Shown piece after piece: positions 33,477 through 47,345 of a stretch of 64,000 nucleotides of DNA (the first letter of the stretch is position 1; each line of letters opens with the position of its first letter). This DNA comes from Lederbergia panacisoli (lineage in GTDB: Bacteria > Bacillota > Bacilli > Bacillales > Bacillaceae_C): positions 1 through 64,000 of the forward strand of contig NZ_JANJGU010000015.1 in NCBI RefSeq assembly GCF_024626525.1. Direction: 5' to 3'. The notes beneath the pieces are model-generated. The model did not search any database. It was not told the DNA's origin and worked only from the letters and a program-made list of their open reading frames with translations. A program made the translations under genes and the position numbers.

Positions 33477-34342
33477 AGCGAATCACCTCGCTCTTGCATT
33501 TCTTTTAATGCTTCAGAAAGTTCTTCAATGGTTAAGCAGGTTTTTCCTACTTTTCTATTCATCTTTCGTTCAAGCATATATTGAAATTTAACCACATCAG
33601 GTACATCTAATCCTAGTTCCAATAATTCCTCTGGGTTTGAGAAAATGGTTCGTGGATCAGCCGTCTTTTTTACTTGACCGCGGTGCATGATGACAATCTC
33701 ATCCGCGTATTTAGCTGCATCTTCCATACTGTGCGTTACTAGTATAGTAGATAAGCCTTTTTGCTTATGGAGTCGATAAAACATGTCCATAATTTCGGTG
33801 CGTCCTCTAGGATCTAAACCCGCAGTCGGCTCGTCTAAAACCAGGACTTCAGGTTCCATCGCGAGCACCCCGGCAATCGCCACACGGCGCATTTGACCAC
33901 CTGACAAGTCAAATGGTGATTTTTGCAGTACCTCTTCGGGAAGTCCAACCTCACCTATTAACTCTCTTGCTCTTCGTTTCGCTTCTTCCTCAGAAACGCC
34001 AAAATTCATTGGACCAAAACATATATCTTTCTCAACCGTTTCATCAAAGAGCTGATGCTCCGGAAATTGAAAGACAATCCCTACTTTTTGTCTGATCGGT
34101 CTGAGATTTTTTTCTTTTTTCTCTGCATTGATGACACGATCTCCTATACGAACCTGTCCTTTTGTTGGCTTTAACAGTGCATTTAAATGTTGGAGCACCG
34201 TAGATTTCCCAGAACCAGTATGACCAATGAGAGACAAAAAAGTTCCATGAGGAATTGATATATTAACATCGTGAATGGCGAGCCGTTCAAACGGAGTATT
34301 AATCTGGTACTTGTATTCTACTTGCTGAAGTGTAATGTCCAT
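33473..34342 (-). CDS. ecfA2: Energy-coupling factor ATPase EcfA2
   Basis: A 289-residue ABC ATPase of the ECF module: Walker A GHTGSGKST, signature LSGGQMRR, Walker B LVLDEPTAGLD and the H-loop ILVTHSMEDA are complete, with the C-terminal extension typical of EcfA proteins. It pairs with EcfA1. The start overlaps the end of ecfA1 by 25 bases and the stop overlaps ecfT. Confidence 0.97.
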   Translation of the reverse strand: MDITLQQVEYKYQINTPFERLAIHDVNISIPHGTFLSLIGHTGSGKSTVLQHLNALLKPTKGQVRIGDRVINAEKKEKNLRPIRQKVGIVFQFPEHQLFDETVEKDICFGPMNFGVSEEEAKRRARELIGEVGLPEEVLQKSPFDLSGGQMRRVAIAGVLAMEPEVLVLDEPTAGLDPRGRTEIMDMFYRLHKQKGLSTILVTHSMEDAAKYADEIVIMHRGQVKKTADPRTIFSNPEELLELGLDVPDVVKFQYMLERKMNRKVGKTCLTIEELSEALKEMQERGDSL

Positions 34343-35160
34343 AACTCATTCACCAACTCTGCATCTGTCAAATAGTTTCTTGGTACCTCAAAGCCTTTTT
34401 CTCGCAAAGCTTTAACCATCTTAATTGGAAAGGGAATGTCGAGTCCAAGTTGAATCAATTCTTCTTCCAGAAGGAAAATCTCATCCGGAATCCCCTCTGA
34501 ATAGACAGTCCCTTTATTCATTACCACAATTCGATCAGCCTGTGCGGCCTCTTCCAAATCGTGTGTGATAGAAATAACTGTTAAGCCTTGTTCATCCTTC
34601 AATTCCCTTACAGTCTTAATGACTTCTTCACGCCCTAAAGGATCAAGCATGGATGTTGCTTCATCAAGAATGATTACTTTTGGCTGAAGTGCTATAACTC
34701 CTGCAATGGCAACCCTTTGCTTTTGACCACCAGATAGATGGTGTGGCTCTTGGTCAAGAAAATCAATCATCGAAACATGTTCCAGAGCTTTTTTTACTCG
34801 TACTAACATTTCTTCATGTGGGACTCCATTGTTCTCTAACCCAAAAGCCACATCATCTTGGACTGTTGCGCCTACAAATTGATTATCGGGGCTTTGAAAA
34901 ACCATTCCTACCAATTTGCGAATATCCCAAACCGAATCTATAGATAGTTCTATACCATCAACTAACACGCTTCCGCTCTCAGGAAATTGCAGACCATTTA
35001 AAATTTTTGCCAATGTGGATTTGCCTGACCCATTATGGCCGACAATCGCTAACCATTCACCTTCTGCTACCGATATAGATACATCGTTCAAGGCATATGA
35101 TACCTGTCCCTCGTATTTAAATGAAACGTCATTTATAGAAATAACGGGTGATGAAGCCAT
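34318..35160 (-). CDS. ecfA1: Energy-coupling factor ATPase EcfA1
   Basis: A 280-residue ABC ATPase: Walker A GHNGSGKST, signature LSGGQKQR, Walker B VIILDEATSMLD and the H-loop SITHDLEEA. It is the first gene of the ecfA1-ecfA2-ecfT-truA group. No substrate-binding S component is encoded here, which is normal for shared (group II) ECF systems that energise several vitamin transporters. Confidence 0.97.
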   Translation of the reverse strand: MASSPVISINDVSFKYEGQVSYALNDVSISVAEGEWLAIVGHNGSGKSTLAKILNGLQFPESGSVLVDGIELSIDSVWDIRKLVGMVFQSPDNQFVGATVQDDVAFGLENNGVPHEEMLVRVKKALEHVSMIDFLDQEPHHLSGGQKQRVAIAGVIALQPKVIILDEATSMLDPLGREEVIKTVRELKDEQGLTVISITHDLEEAAQADRIVVMNKGTVYSEGIPDEIFLLEEELIQLGLDIPFPIKMVKALREKGFEVPRNYLTDAELVNELWTLHFSK

Positions 35161-35215
35161 GTCCTTACTCCTCTCAGCTCTAACTCAGCTAATCCTAAAA
35201 AAGTTCTATAAATAG

Positions 35216-35340
35216 AAAAAAAGCCTGCACCTCACTCCATGAAACCGCTATAACAGTTTCCAATCCTAGGATTGATTCAGAATAAGGGGAGGAGGCGCAT
35301 TGAGCTAGACAGGGTCACCTAATTGAAAAGTGCAGGCAGT
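35216..35340 (-). other. Structured terminator-like element between rplQ and ecfA1
   Basis: On the minus strand GCCTGCAC (35337-35330) and GTGCAGGC (35230-35223) can close a loop of about 100 bases, followed directly by seven T residues. Inside are further hairpins: GAAAC...GTTTC (35241-35260) and the palindrome CAATCCTAGGATTG (35261-35274). It could be a multibranched small RNA or regulatory leader of the ecf genes ending in a terminator, or an intergenic repeat. I do not recognise a known riboswitch class. Confidence 0.5.
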
Positions 35341-35437
35341 TTTCTTTGGAAAATAGAACTTAAGTGCCTATCGTAACGCTCTTTTTAGCTTTATCATTCT
35401 ACGTTTATCAAAATTGCAGCGCTTTCGCTATCTATTA

Positions 35438-35467
35438 AAAGGGCAAGATCTTAGCGCCCTGCCCTTT
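35438..35467 (-). terminator. Terminator after rplQ
   Basis: AAAGGGCA and TGCCCTTT arms with a T run on the minus strand, 16 bases after the rplQ stop codon. It should end the alpha operon transcript. Confidence 0.7.
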
Positions 35468-35482
35468 CAGTGAAAGAAAGTA

Positions 35483-35845
35483 TTATACTAATTCAATAAC
35501 AACCATTGGTGCACCGTCACCGCGACGAGGTCCAAGCTTCATGATACGAGTGTATCCACCTTGGCGCTCTGCATAACGTGGAGCGATGTCAGCAAATAGT
35601 TTTTGAACGGCATCTTGGTTTGTTTCAGCATTAGCTACTTCGTGGCGGACGAATGCTGCTGCTTGACGTCGTGCATGCAAGTCACCACGTTTTCCAAGAG
35701 TGATCATTTTTTCTACAACTGAGCGAAGTTCTTTCGCGCGCGCTTCAGTTGTTTCAATACGTTCGCTAATAATTAAATCTGTCGTTAAATCACGAAGCAT
35801 CGCTTTACGTTGAGAGCTCGTACGTCCTAGTTTTCTATAACCCAT
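35483..35845 (-). CDS. rplQ: 50S ribosomal protein L17
   Basis: The 120-residue bacterial L17, located near the peptide exit tunnel. [20 protein letters not shown] is the conserved N-terminus and [20 protein letters not shown] the conserved C-terminus. It is the last gene of the alpha operon, 76 bases after rpoA. Confidence 0.98.
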   Translation of the reverse strand: MGYRKLGRTSSQRKAMLRDLTTDLIISERIETTEARAKELRSVVEKMITLGKRGDLHARRQAAAFVRHEVANAETNQDAVQKLFADIAPRYAERQGGYTRIMKLGPRRGDGAPMVVIELV

Positions 35846-35921
35846 CGAGTTTCCCTCCTTCGTTGATAATATTTATATACGTTCAAACAATATAGAGGTT
35901 GATTAACCTTTAATTAGGAGG

Positions 35922-36866
35922 TCAGTCGTCTTTACGAAGGCCGAGGCCAAGATCTTCTAATTTGGCTTTTACTTCTTCCAACGATTTTCTTCCTAAGTTA
36001 CGAACTTTCATCATATCTTCTTCTGTCTTATTAGCCAGTTCTTGAACCGTATTGATTCCAGCGCGCTTTAAGCAGTTATAAGAACGGACGGAAAGATCGA
36101 GTTCTTCAATAGTCATTTCTAGAACTTTTTCCTTCTGATCTTCTTCTTTTTCCACCATAATTTCAGCATGCTGAGCTTCATCCGTTAATCCAACGAAGAT
36201 ATTCAGATGTTCAGTTAAAATTTTTGCACCTAAAGAAATAGCTTCCTTCGGTCCGATGCTTCCATCTGTCCATACATCCAGTGAAAGCTTGTCATAGTTA
36301 GTCATTTGTCCAACACGTGTATTTTCAACTTGATAGTTGACACGTGATACCGGAGTATAGATTGAATCAATTGGAATGACACCGATTGGCAGGTCATCTC
36401 TTTTATTTAGATCAGCTGGTGTATATCCGCGGCCTCGTCTAGCATTCATGCGTAAACGGAAATTAGCATTCTCGCTTAATGTCGCAATGTGCAAGTCAGG
36501 ATTAAGAATTTCCACATCGCTGTCATGCATAATATCAGACGCTTTTACTACACCTTCACCTTGTACATCGATTTCTAAAGTCTTTTCCTCGTCAGAATAT
36601 ACTTTCAAAGCTAGTTTCTTTATATTAAGGATGATAGAGGTAACATCTTCGACAACACCCTCTATTGTAGAAAATTCATGTTGTACACCTTCAACTTGAA
36701 TAGATGTAACAGCAGCACCAGGAAGAGATGATAATAGGATACGACGTAAGGAGTTACCCAAAGTAGTACCATATCCACGCTCAAGTGGTTCTATAACGAA
36801 CTTTCCATATTTAGCATCATCGCTGATCTCAATCGTTTCAATTTTCGGCTTTTCCATTTCGATCAT
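35922..36866 (-). CDS. rpoA: RNA polymerase subunit alpha
   Basis: The 314-residue alpha subunit. The N-terminal assembly domain contains [20 protein letters not shown]; a linker rich in Glu/Lys ([11 protein letters not shown]) leads to the C-terminal domain with [19 protein letters not shown] and [12 protein letters not shown], which bind UP elements and activators. Length and sequence are as in Bacillus. The preceding 169-base spacer to rpsK has no gene. Confidence 0.98.
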   Translation of the reverse strand: MIEMEKPKIETIEISDDAKYGKFVIEPLERGYGTTLGNSLRRILLSSLPGAAVTSIQVEGVQHEFSTIEGVVEDVTSIILNIKKLALKVYSDEEKTLEIDVQGEGVVKASDIMHDSDVEILNPDLHIATLSENANFRLRMNARRGRGYTPADLNKRDDLPIGVIPIDSIYTPVSRVNYQVENTRVGQMTNYDKLSLDVWTDGSIGPKEAISLGAKILTEHLNIFVGLTDEAQHAEIMVEKEEDQKEKVLEMTIEELDLSVRSYNCLKRAGINTVQELANKTEEDMMKVRNLGRKSLEEVKAKLEDLGLGLRKDD

Positions 36867-37035
36867 TCAAATATACCCTCCTTCAAAACGTCGAAATCTC
36901 GGAGTGTATTTTCCCGAAATTCCCCTTGTTACATTCCCATTTGTGCAACAACTGGATGAAGAATTGATTCCTTACGAGCATAAATTGCATATTCTCCCAT
37001 TATAGCCAAAGAATATTTACTTTATACAAGAATCA

Positions 37036-37434
<399 letters not shown>

Positions 37435-37450
37435 TTACCTCCTTTACCAA

Positions 37451-37816
37451 TTATTTTTTCTTACCTGCTACTGTTTTACGAGGGCCTTTACGAGTACGAG
37501 CGTTGTTTTTCGTGTTTTGCCCGCGAACAGGAAGACCACGACGATGACGAAGGCCACGGTATGAACCGATTTCCATTAGACGTTTAATGTTTAAGGAAAC
37601 TTCACGGCGAAGGTCACCTTCAACTTTTAGCTTATCAATGATATCGCGGATTTTTCCGAGCTCTTCATCTGTTAAATCGCGAACGCGTGTATCTTCTGAA
37701 ACACCAGCCTCAGCAAGTACTTTTGAAGCTGTGTTTTTACCGATTCCATAAATATATGTTAAAGAAATGACTACACGTTTTTCACGTGGAATGTCTACAC
37801 CAGCAATACGTGCCAT
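37451..37816 (-). CDS. rpsM: 30S ribosomal protein S13
   Basis: The 121-residue S13 of the small subunit head. [15 protein letters not shown], the helix-hairpin-helix [10 protein letters not shown] and [20 protein letters not shown] with a basic tail are present. It begins the rpsM-rpsK-rpoA-rplQ group and lies 18 bases after rpmJ. Confidence 0.98.
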   Translation of the reverse strand: MARIAGVDIPREKRVVISLTYIYGIGKNTASKVLAEAGVSEDTRVRDLTDEELGKIRDIIDKLKVEGDLRREVSLNIKRLMEIGSYRGLRHRRGLPVRGQNTKNNARTRKGPRKTVAGKKK

Positions 37817-37834
37817 AAATAATGCGCACCTCCT

Positions 37835-37951
<117 letters not shown>

Positions 37952-37987
37952 TTATAACCTCCTTAGTAGTCCGGAGTGCATTATAGT

Positions 37988-38206
37988 TTATTTAAAACGG
38001 TATGTGATTCTTCCGCGTGTCAAATCATACGGAGAAAGTTCCACTGTAACTTTGTCGCCAGGCAGTATACGAATAAAATGCATGCGGATTTTCCCAGATA
38101 CATGGGCAAGAACCGTATGGCCATTTTCTAATTCTACCTTAAACATTGCGTTTGGCAAAGTGTCAACAACAGTTCCTTCAACTTCAATTACATCTTCTTT
38201 CGCCAT
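37988..38206 (-). CDS. infA: Translation initiation factor IF-1
   Basis: The 72-residue OB-fold factor that binds the ribosomal A site in initiation. [39 protein letters not shown] and [19 protein letters not shown] are conserved. Its start lies inside the end of the KOW protein gene (23-base overlap), which suggests coupled translation. Confidence 0.98.
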   Translation of the reverse strand: MAKEDVIEVEGTVVDTLPNAMFKVELENGHTVLAHVSGKIRMHFIRILPGDKVTVELSPYDLTRGRITYRFK

Positions 38207-38528
38207 TCAAGCTATCTCCCTTCTCTAAAACATCCAATTCCTCTTCCACAAATTTACCAAGTGCCCATCTAAGCTTCCCGTTTGTGACTCTACCTGCTTC
38301 CATTAAACTGTTTCGAACTTCCGTAGAAACATAGTTGTAACATGTAAGATGTTGGATGTTCTTCTTTTTTGGACTATCGAATTTTCTTCTATCCCCATCC
38401 GCAATTAGAACGAACCGTTCATCGATGTGTCGGATAATAACCGCGAATTGTCCTGCGTCCCGGCCCTTATTGATAAGCACAATTTGACCTATACGGGGGG
38501 TCGAATCAGACTCATTCAACCAGATCAC
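38184..38528 (-). CDS. KOW-domain RNA-binding protein (L14e-like)
   Basis: A 114-residue protein with an N-terminal KOW/L14e-like fold ([20 protein letters not shown], then [20 protein letters not shown]), found between map and infA in many Bacillales and Clostridia. Its role is not settled; the position suggests a link to ribosome or RNA. It lies seven bases after map and overlaps infA by 23 bases. Confidence 0.85.
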   Translation of the reverse strand: MIWLNESDSTPRIGQIVLINKGRDAGQFAVIIRHIDERFVLIADGDRRKFDSPKKKNIQHLTCYNYVSTEVRNSLMEAGRVTNGKLRWALGKFVEEELDVLEKGDSLNGERRCN

Positions 38529-38534
38529 CTACGC

Positions 38535-39280
38535 TTAAATTCTTGTTAAAATCTCGTAACCAGTTTCTGTAATGGCTATCGTGTGTTCAAAATGCGCACA
38601 CCTTTTTCCATCAATTGTAACAACAGTCCAATTATCCGCTAAAGTTCTCACATAACGGCTGCCTGCATTTACCATCGGTTCAATGCAAAGCGCCATTCCG
38701 GGTCTTAAACGAGGGCCTTTATTTGGCGGACCGTAGTGAGGAATTTGCGGATCCTCATGTAAATTCTGGCCTATTCCATGTCCGACATATTCACGGACAA
38801 TTGAAAATCCACCCGCTTCTACATATGATTGAATCGCATAAGATATATTAGAAAGACGTACACCCGGCTTTGCCTCTTCTAAGCCAAGATAGAGAGATTT
38901 TTCTGTGACGTCAAGAAGTTTTTTTGTTTCGGCATCGATGTTTCCGACTGGATAGGTCCATGCTGAATCACCATGGTAACCGTTAATTTCGGCTCCAATA
39001 TCAAGACTGATAATGTCACCGTCTTTTAACACCCGATTCCCTGGGATTCCATGAACGAGTTCCTCATTGACGGACGCACACACGCTGCCGGGAAACCCAT
39101 TGTAACCTTTGAAAGAAGGAAATGCATCGAAACTTAAAATGAACTTTTCTGCAATCGCATCTAGTTCTTTTGTTGTAATACCTGGCTGAATATGCTTTTG
39201 CAGTTCCTGATGAGTCAATGCAACTATTCTGCCAGCTTCTCTCATGATTTCTATTTCACGAGGGGTTTTACAAATAATCA

Positions 39281-39281
<1 letters not shown>
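38535..39281 (-). CDS. map: Methionine aminopeptidase type I
   Basis: The 248-residue enzyme that removes initiator Met. The five metal ligands are in [18 protein letters not shown] (two Asp), [13 protein letters not shown] (His), [12 protein letters not shown] (Glu) and [11 protein letters not shown] (Glu). The HH loop [10 protein letters not shown] is present. It starts within the stop of adk (one-base overlap). Confidence 0.97.
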
Positions 39282-39949
<668 letters not shown>

Positions 39950-39995
39950 CTAAATGGGTTCAGGAACAATCTGCTTGTTCCTAAATCCATTTCGA

Positions 39996-41288
39996 TTATT
40001 TAATGAAGCCTTTATAGTGACGCTTCACCAGCTGGGCTTCCAATTGTTTCATTGTTTCAAGCGCAACCCCTACAACAATCAAAAGGCTCGTTCCACCAAT
40101 TTGTGCTGATTGAGGCAAGCCTGCAAATTTAATGAAGAAGACAGGTAATATAGAGATGAACGCTAAGAAAAGTGCACCAACGAAGGTTAACCGATATAAA
40201 ACTCTCGTCAAATACTCTTGGGTGTTTTTTCCTGGTCGAATACCTGGAATATATCCGCCTTGTTTCTTTAAATTTTCAGCTACTTGTTCCGGATTCACTT
40301 GAACAAATGCATAGAAATAAGTGAAAGCAATGATGAGTGCAAAATAAATCACCATTCCAATCGGTTTCGTATGATCGAAAATGTATTGAATGGTGCTAGC
40401 TACATCACCAGAGCCAAAGAATGTGGTGATCGTCTGTGGAGTCACCATAAATGCACTCGCAAAAATAACTGGAATAACTCCAGCTGCATTTACTCTCATT
40501 GGCAAGTGTGTATTATGACCGCCAACCGGGCTGCGTCCATCCATCCGTTTCGCATACTGAATCGGAATTTTTCGCAGTGCCTGCTGTACGAATACAACAC
40601 CAACTATAATAGCAATAATAGCGAGTATGATGAGCAGCATAATTACGATTCTTAAGAAAAGCTGCTCTCCTGCACCTTGGAACTGCTGAGCGTAAATCTG
40701 ATTTACTGCGTTTGGAATACCTGCAACAATCCCTGCAAAGATGATAATTGAGATTCCGTTGCCAACACCTTTAGATGTAATTTCTTCCCCAAGCCACATT
40801 AGAAATGCAGTACCAGCTGTGAGCACAATGGCAATTATTACATATGTGCCTAAGCTAGGGTTTTTGATGAGCTGCAAGCCTGTCATTCGGTTGAAACCAA
40901 ATGACATTCCGACTGCTTGAATCAAACCGAGAACAATTGTGAAGTAGCGTGTAAACTGTGCAAGCTTTCGTCTTCCTACTTCACCTTGCTTGGACCATTC
41001 AGTGAATTTTGGTACAACATCCATTTGTAAAAGCTGCACGATAATGGATGCTGTAATGTATGGCATGATTCCCATTGCAAAAATGGAGAAATTTTGAAGA
41101 GCGCCACCGCCAAATATATTCATGAAACCAAACAAGCTGGCTTGATCTTGCATTTGAAGCACTTTAGCATCTACATTTGGAACAGGTATGAAAGCACCTA
41201 AACGAAATACAACTAACATTAACAAGGTGAATAGAATTTTCCTTCTAATGTCACCTACGCGCATAAAATTGGAGATTGTCTGAAACAT
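39996..41288 (-). CDS. secY: Protein translocase subunit SecY
   Basis: The 430-residue channel of the Sec translocon with about ten membrane helices. Conserved parts include MGIMPYITASIIVQLLQM, the plug region FGFMNIFGGGALQNFSIFAM, GGYIPGIRPGKNTQEYL in the C5 loop and the C-terminal KRHYKGFIK. It lies three bases after rplO in the spc operon. Confidence 0.98.
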   Translation of the reverse strand: MFQTISNFMRVGDIRRKILFTLLMLVVFRLGAFIPVPNVDAKVLQMQDQASLFGFMNIFGGGALQNFSIFAMGIMPYITASIIVQLLQMDVVPKFTEWSKQGEVGRRKLAQFTRYFTIVLGLIQAVGMSFGFNRMTGLQLIKNPSLGTYVIIAIVLTAGTAFLMWLGEEITSKGVGNGISIIIFAGIVAGIPNAVNQIYAQQFQGAGEQLFLRIVIMLLIILAIIAIIVGVVFVQQALRKIPIQYAKRMDGRSPVGGHNTHLPMRVNAAGVIPVIFASAFMVTPQTITTFFGSGDVASTIQYIFDHTKPIGMVIYFALIIAFTYFYAFVQVNPEQVAENLKKQGGYIPGIRPGKNTQEYLTRVLYRLTFVGALFLAFISILPVFFIKFAGLPQSAQIGGTSLLIVVGVALETMKQLEAQLVKRHYKGFIK

Positions 41289-41291
41289 TAA

Positions 41292-41732
41292 TTAAATCAC
41301 CTCAGTTTTACCGCCGGCAGCCTCAATCGCCTCTTTAGCAGCAGAGGAGAATTTGTTCGCTTTTACAGTAAGCTTTTTCTCGATGTTGCCTTTAGCAAGA
41401 ATTTTTATTCCCGATTTTTCGTTGCGTACAACACCTGTTTCAATCAGAAGTTCTGGAGTTACTTCCGTACCGTCTTCAAAGCGATTTAATGCATCAAGGT
41501 TCACGATAGCAAATTCTTTACGGTGAATATTTGTAAAACCGCGCTTTGGCAAACGTTGGAATAATGGTGTTTGACCACCTTCAAATCCAAGACGAGTGCC
41601 GCCGCCAGAACGAGCATTTTGCCCTTTATGGCCTTTACCAGCAGTTTTTCCGTTACCTGAACCGATGCCTCGCCCAACGCGGTTTCGCTCCTTGCGGGAT
41701 CCTTCAGCAGGTTTTAGCTCATGAAGTTTCAT
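41292..41732 (-). CDS. rplO: 50S ribosomal protein L15
   Basis: The 146-residue L15 with the basic Gly-rich N-terminus [36 protein letters not shown] and a globular C-terminal part. [12 protein letters not shown] is the family start; ATG 41732 has AAGGAGGTG upstream. Confidence 0.98.
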   Translation of the reverse strand: MKLHELKPAEGSRKERNRVGRGIGSGNGKTAGKGHKGQNARSGGGTRLGFEGGQTPLFQRLPKRGFTNIHRKEFAIVNLDALNRFEDGTEVTPELLIETGVVRNEKSGIKILAKGNIEKKLTVKANKFSSAAKEAIEAAGGKTEVI

Positions 41733-41763
41733 AGTTGGCACCTCCTTATTATTAAAAAATGAA

Positions 41764-41946
41764 TTACTGTTCTTTAACAGTAACTAGATGGGAAACTTTA
41801 TTGATCATTCCGCGGATTGCTTCATTGTCATTATGCTCAACTGTTTGATGCAATTTACGGAGTCCTAGTGCCTTGACAGTTTCACGTTGGCCCACAGTGC
41901 GGCCGATTAAGCTCTTAGTGAGGGTAATTGCTATTGTTTTCGCCAT
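41764..41946 (-). CDS. rpmD: 50S ribosomal protein L30
   Basis: The 60-residue L30: [34 protein letters not shown] and [15 protein letters not shown]. Two adjacent ATGs are possible; the second (41946) has the better spacing (8 bases) from GGAGG and matches the MAK start of the family. Confidence 0.97.
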   Translation of the reverse strand: MAKTIAITLTKSLIGRTVGQRETVKALGLRKLHQTVEHNDNEAIRGMINKVSHLVTVKEQ

Positions 41947-41959
41947 CATGATTCCCTCC

Positions 41960-42460
41960 TTAACCTAATAGTTCTTCTACTGTTTTATTACGTAACTTCG
42001 CTACGTCCTCAGCACGTTTTAAATTTTTAATTCCTTCGATTGTTGCACGAACCATATTGATTGGTGTGCTAGAACCAAGTGATTTAGAAGTAATGTCAGA
42101 TACACCTGCAAGCTCAAGCACTGCACGGACTGGTCCACCTGCAATAACTCCTGTACCTTCACTAGCTGGCTTTAGTAAAATCTGACCGCCGCCGAAACGC
42201 CCGATTACTTCATGAGGAATAGTTGTTCCTACAATCGGAGCTACGATGAGGTTTTTCTTTGCATCTTCAATTGCCTTGCGGATGGCATCTGGAACTTCTT
42301 GTGCTTTCCCTGTACCAAAACCGACATGGCCGTTTTTATCACCGACAACGACTAATGCTGTAAAACGGAAACGACGTCCACCCTTTACAACCTTCGCTAC
42401 ACGGTTAACTGTAACTACGCGTTCTTCAAGTTCAAGTTTGTTAGCATCGATTTGACGCAT
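41960..42460 (-). CDS. rpsE: 30S ribosomal protein S5
   Basis: The 166-residue S5, important for decoding accuracy. The N-terminal double-stranded-RNA-binding fold has [20 protein letters not shown] and [17 protein letters not shown]; the C-terminal fold has [20 protein letters not shown]. It lies ten bases before rpmD. Confidence 0.98.
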   Translation of the reverse strand: MRQIDANKLELEERVVTVNRVAKVVKGGRRFRFTALVVVGDKNGHVGFGTGKAQEVPDAIRKAIEDAKKNLIVAPIVGTTIPHEVIGRFGGGQILLKPASEGTGVIAGGPVRAVLELAGVSDITSKSLGSSTPINMVRATIEGIKNLKRAEDVAKLRNKTVEELLG

Positions 42461-42483
42461 CTATTGTGTCCCTCCTTTTTCGA

Positions 42484-42846
42484 TTAAAATTCAAGTCCGT
42501 TTTCACGTGCTGCTTCTGCTAAAGCTTTTACACGTCCATGGTATAAATATCCGCCACGATCAAAAACAACTGATTTAAAACCTTTATCAACTGCACGCTT
42601 AGCGATTAACTCTCCCACTTTTTGAGCCGCTTCAACATTACCTGAAGACTCGGGTACAAAATCTTTATCAAGTGTAGAAGCGCTGGCTAATGTTACGCCT
42701 GTTTCATCATCAATCAATTGAGCGTAAATATTTTTATTGGAACGATATACATTTAGTCGAGGACGCATTTCAGTTCCACTTAGTTTAGAGCGTACACGTG
42801 CATGTCTTTTTTGACGCACTTTGTTCTTATCTTGCTTAGTGATCAT
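42484..42846 (-). CDS. rplR: 50S ribosomal protein L18
   Basis: The 120-residue 5S rRNA-binding L18: [38 protein letters not shown] and [20 protein letters not shown]. It follows rplF by 34 bases. Confidence 0.98.
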   Translation of the reverse strand: MITKQDKNKVRQKRHARVRSKLSGTEMRPRLNVYRSNKNIYAQLIDDETGVTLASASTLDKDFVPESSGNVEAAQKVGELIAKRAVDKGFKSVVFDRGGYLYHGRVKALAEAARENGLEF

Positions 42847-42880
42847 TACGAGTCACTCCTTTCAAGTAGCCTAAGCGGCA

Positions 42881-43417
42881 TTATTTACCAGTCTTACCTT
42901 CTTTGCGTCGTACGTTTTCACCTTCATAGCGAATTCCTTTGCCTTTATATGGCTCAGGTGGACGTACCGCGCGGATGTTGGATGCAAGTGCACCAACTTT
43001 TTCTTTGTTAAAACCTTTAACGATAATTTTTGTGTTAGCCGGAACTTCAATCTCAACTCCAGCTTCAGGTTCGAATTCAACAGGATGTGAATATCCTACG
43101 TTCAATACAAGTTTGTTGCCTTGTTTTTGCGCACGGTATCCTACCCCAACTAATTCAAGAGTTTTTTCAAAACCTTTAGAAACGCCCTCTACCATATTCG
43201 CGATAAGGGAACGAGTTGTTCCATGAAGGGAACGGTGTTCTTTCGCTTCTGAAGGACGAGTAACGTTGATAACGTTATCTTCGATATTGATTGCGATATC
43301 TGAATTAAATGTGTTTGTTAATTCACCTTTAGGACCTTTAACAGTTACAGTAGATTCACTCTTTGTCACTGTTACGCCTGCAGGAATTTCAATTGGTTTT
43401 TTCCCAATACGAGACAT
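42881..43417 (-). CDS. rplF: 50S ribosomal protein L6
   Basis: The 178-residue L6, near the factor-binding site. [17 protein letters not shown] opens the first of two similar domains, and [13 protein letters not shown]...RRKEGKTGK closes the second, as in Bacillus. Confidence 0.98.
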   Translation of the reverse strand: MSRIGKKPIEIPAGVTVTKSESTVTVKGPKGELTNTFNSDIAINIEDNVINVTRPSEAKEHRSLHGTTRSLIANMVEGVSKGFEKTLELVGVGYRAQKQGNKLVLNVGYSHPVEFEPEAGVEIEVPANTKIIVKGFNKEKVGALASNIRAVRPPEPYKGKGIRYEGENVRRKEGKTGK

Positions 43418-43447
43418 TTTCTTGCACCTCCGTTCTTCAAAAAGATA

Positions 43448-43846
43448 TTACCATACGTATGCGAGTACTTCTCCGCCAACTTGCTTCGCTCTTGCTTCTT
43501 TATCAGACAATACGCCTTGTGATGTAGATACAAGTGCGATACCAAGACCGTTCAGTACTTTAGGAACCTCATCAGCTTTTGCATATACACGCAAACCAGG
43601 TTTACTGATACGCTTTAAGCCTGTAATGACGCGCTCATTGTTTGCACCATACTTTAAGAAAATACGAATGATGCCTTGCTTGTTATCTTCGATATATTCA
43701 ACATCACGTACAAACCCTTCACGTTTGAGGATTTCAGCGATATCTTTTTTAATATTAGAAGCAGGAACTTCCAACTTCTCATGTCGGACCATATTCGCGT
43801 TGCGGATGCGTGTTAGCAAATCTGCAATTGGATCAGTCATAACCAT
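43448..43846 (-). CDS. rpsH: 30S ribosomal protein S8
   Basis: The 132-residue S8 that binds the central domain of 16S r[21 protein letters not shown], then [12 protein letters not shown] and the [13 protein letters not shown] motif. The MVMTDP start equals that of Bacillus subtilis S8. Confidence 0.98.
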   Translation of the reverse strand: MVMTDPIADLLTRIRNANMVRHEKLEVPASNIKKDIAEILKREGFVRDVEYIEDNKQGIIRIFLKYGANNERVITGLKRISKPGLRVYAKADEVPKVLNGLGIALVSTSQGVLSDKEARAKQVGGEVLAYVW

Positions 43847-43874
43847 TTATTTTACCTCCTTCCCAAATTCGGTC

Positions 43875-44084
<210 letters not shown>

Positions 44085-44624
44085 TTACTTTTGGAACGGC
44101 ATTCCAAATGCAGTCAGTAGTTCACGAGCTTCCTCGTCAGTGTTCGCAGTTGTAACGATAACGATATCCATACCACGAACTTTGCTCACTTTATCATAAT
44201 CAATTTCAGGGAAGATGAGTTGTTCTTTAACACCTAGTGTATAGTTTCCACGACCGTCGAATGCTTTTTTAGAGATTCCACGGAAGTCACGTACACGTGG
44301 AAGGGAAACTGAAACTAGTTTGTCGAAAAACTCATACATACGCTCTCCGCGAAGAGTAACTTTTGCACCAATTGGCATACCTTCACGTAGGCGGAATCCT
44401 GCGATTGAATTTTTTGCTCTTGTTACAACCGGTTTTTGACCTGTAATTAAGCTAAGTTCTTCAACAGCGTTGTCTAAAACTTTCGCATTTTGTACAGCAT
44501 CGCCAACTCCTGTGTTGATAACAATTTTGTCAATTTTAGGTACTTCCATAATAGATTTGTAATTGAACTTGCTCATGAGAGCAGGAGTTACTTCTTTTTG
44601 ATATTTTTCCTTTAGGCGGTTCAT
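44085..44624 (-). CDS. rplE: 50S ribosomal protein L5
   Basis: The 179-residue 5S rRNA-binding L5: [41 protein letters not shown]-type segment [12 protein letters not shown] and [15 protein letters not shown]. It lies between rplX and rpsN. Confidence 0.98.
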   Translation of the reverse strand: MNRLKEKYQKEVTPALMSKFNYKSIMEVPKIDKIVINTGVGDAVQNAKVLDNAVEELSLITGQKPVVTRAKNSIAGFRLREGMPIGAKVTLRGERMYEFFDKLVSVSLPRVRDFRGISKKAFDGRGNYTLGVKEQLIFPEIDYDKVSKVRGMDIVIVTTANTDEEARELLTAFGMPFQK

Positions 44625-44650
44625 GTAGTGTACCTCCCTTCATCTAAGAA

Positions 44651-44962
44651 CTATTTATCTAATGCTACACCTGATTTTTTAGCTACACGTACTTTTTTGC
44701 CATTAACTACTTCGTAACCAACACGAGTTGGTTCGTTTGTTTTAGGATCCAGCAACATCACATTAGAAACATGTATTGCCGCTTCTTGATTGATGATTCC
44801 ACCTTGTGGATTATCTTGAGAAGGTTTTGAATGCTTTTTAACAATGTTCACACCTTCGACAAGCACACGGTCTTTTTTCGGGAATGAAGCTAATACTGTA
44901 CCTGTTTTCCCTTTGTCTTTGCCTGTGATGACCATTACTTTGTCACCTTTTTTGACATGCAT
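44651..44962 (-). CDS. rplX: 50S ribosomal protein L24
   Basis: The 103-residue L24, an assembly initiator with a KOW motif ([19 protein letters not shown]). [20 protein letters not shown] and the basic C-terminus follow. Confidence 0.98.
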   Translation of the reverse strand: MHVKKGDKVMVITGKDKGKTGTVLASFPKKDRVLVEGVNIVKKHSKPSQDNPQGGIINQEAAIHVSNVMLLDPKTNEPTRVGYEVVNGKKVRVAKKSGVALDK

Positions 44963-44999
44963 TGAATCGCACCTCCTTGAATGGGTGAATCTAGATTTA

Positions 45000-45368
<369 letters not shown>

Positions 45369-45411
45369 CTAGTTTACCTCCCTTCGGAACACTTATATCC
45401 GAAACAATTAA

Positions 45412-45675
45412 TTAAATAATGACTGCTTTCTCAACAACCTCAATTAAACGGAAACGTTTAGTTGCTGAAAGTGGGCGTGTTTCCATGATTCGTACAACGT
45501 CGCCAATTTTAGCTTCGTTTTGCTCATCATGTGCTTTGAATTTTTTAGAGTACTTTACGCGTTTGCCGTATAATGAATGCTTTTTGTACGTTTCAACCAT
45601 AACAGTTACGGTTTTATCCATCTTGTCGGAAACAACGCGTCCTGTGTAGACTTTACGCTGGTTGCGTTCACTCAT
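45412..45675 (-). CDS. rpsQ: 30S ribosomal protein S17
   Basis: The 87-residue OB-fold S17: [38 protein letters not shown] and [20 protein letters not shown]. It follows rpmC by 20 bases. Confidence 0.98.
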   Translation of the reverse strand: MSERNQRKVYTGRVVSDKMDKTVTVMVETYKKHSLYGKRVKYSKKFKAHDEQNEAKIGDVVRIMETRPLSATKRFRLIEVVEKAVII

Positions 45676-45695
45676 CTCGCAAACCTCCTCTCCGA

Positions 45696-46982
<1,287 letters not shown>

Positions 46983-46985
46983 TAA

Positions 46986-47327
46986 TTATCCCTCCTTCTT
47001 TTCTGATACCACGATTGTAATGTGGCTAGTGCGTTTGTTAATCTGGCTCGCACGACCTTGCGCACGCGGACGGAATCGTTTCATTGTTGGACCTTCGTCA
47101 ACAAATGCCGCAGAAACCAAAAGATTGTTTACGTCCATATCATAATTGTGCTCTGCATTTGCTACGGCAGATTTTAAAAGTTTCTCTACGATTGGGGAGG
47201 CAGCTTTTGGTGTTAATTTCAAAATTGCAACTGCTTCGCCCACTTGCTTTCCTCGAATAAGATCAACTACTAAACGTGCTTTACGAGGAGCAATTCGCAC
47301 TGTTCTTGCAACAGCTTTAGCTTGCAT
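46986..47327 (-). CDS. rplV: 50S ribosomal protein L22
   Basis: The 113-residue L22 lining the exit tunnel: [32 protein letters not shown] and the tunnel loop [18 protein letters not shown]. The loop is full length, with none of the insertions or deletions that give macrolide resistance in other bacteria. Confidence 0.98.
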   Translation of the reverse strand: MQAKAVARTVRIAPRKARLVVDLIRGKQVGEAVAILKLTPKAASPIVEKLLKSAVANAEHNYDMDVNNLLVSAAFVDEGPTMKRFRPRAQGRASQINKRTSHITIVVSEKKEG

Positions 47328-47345
47328 CAGGATGCCCTCCTCTCA

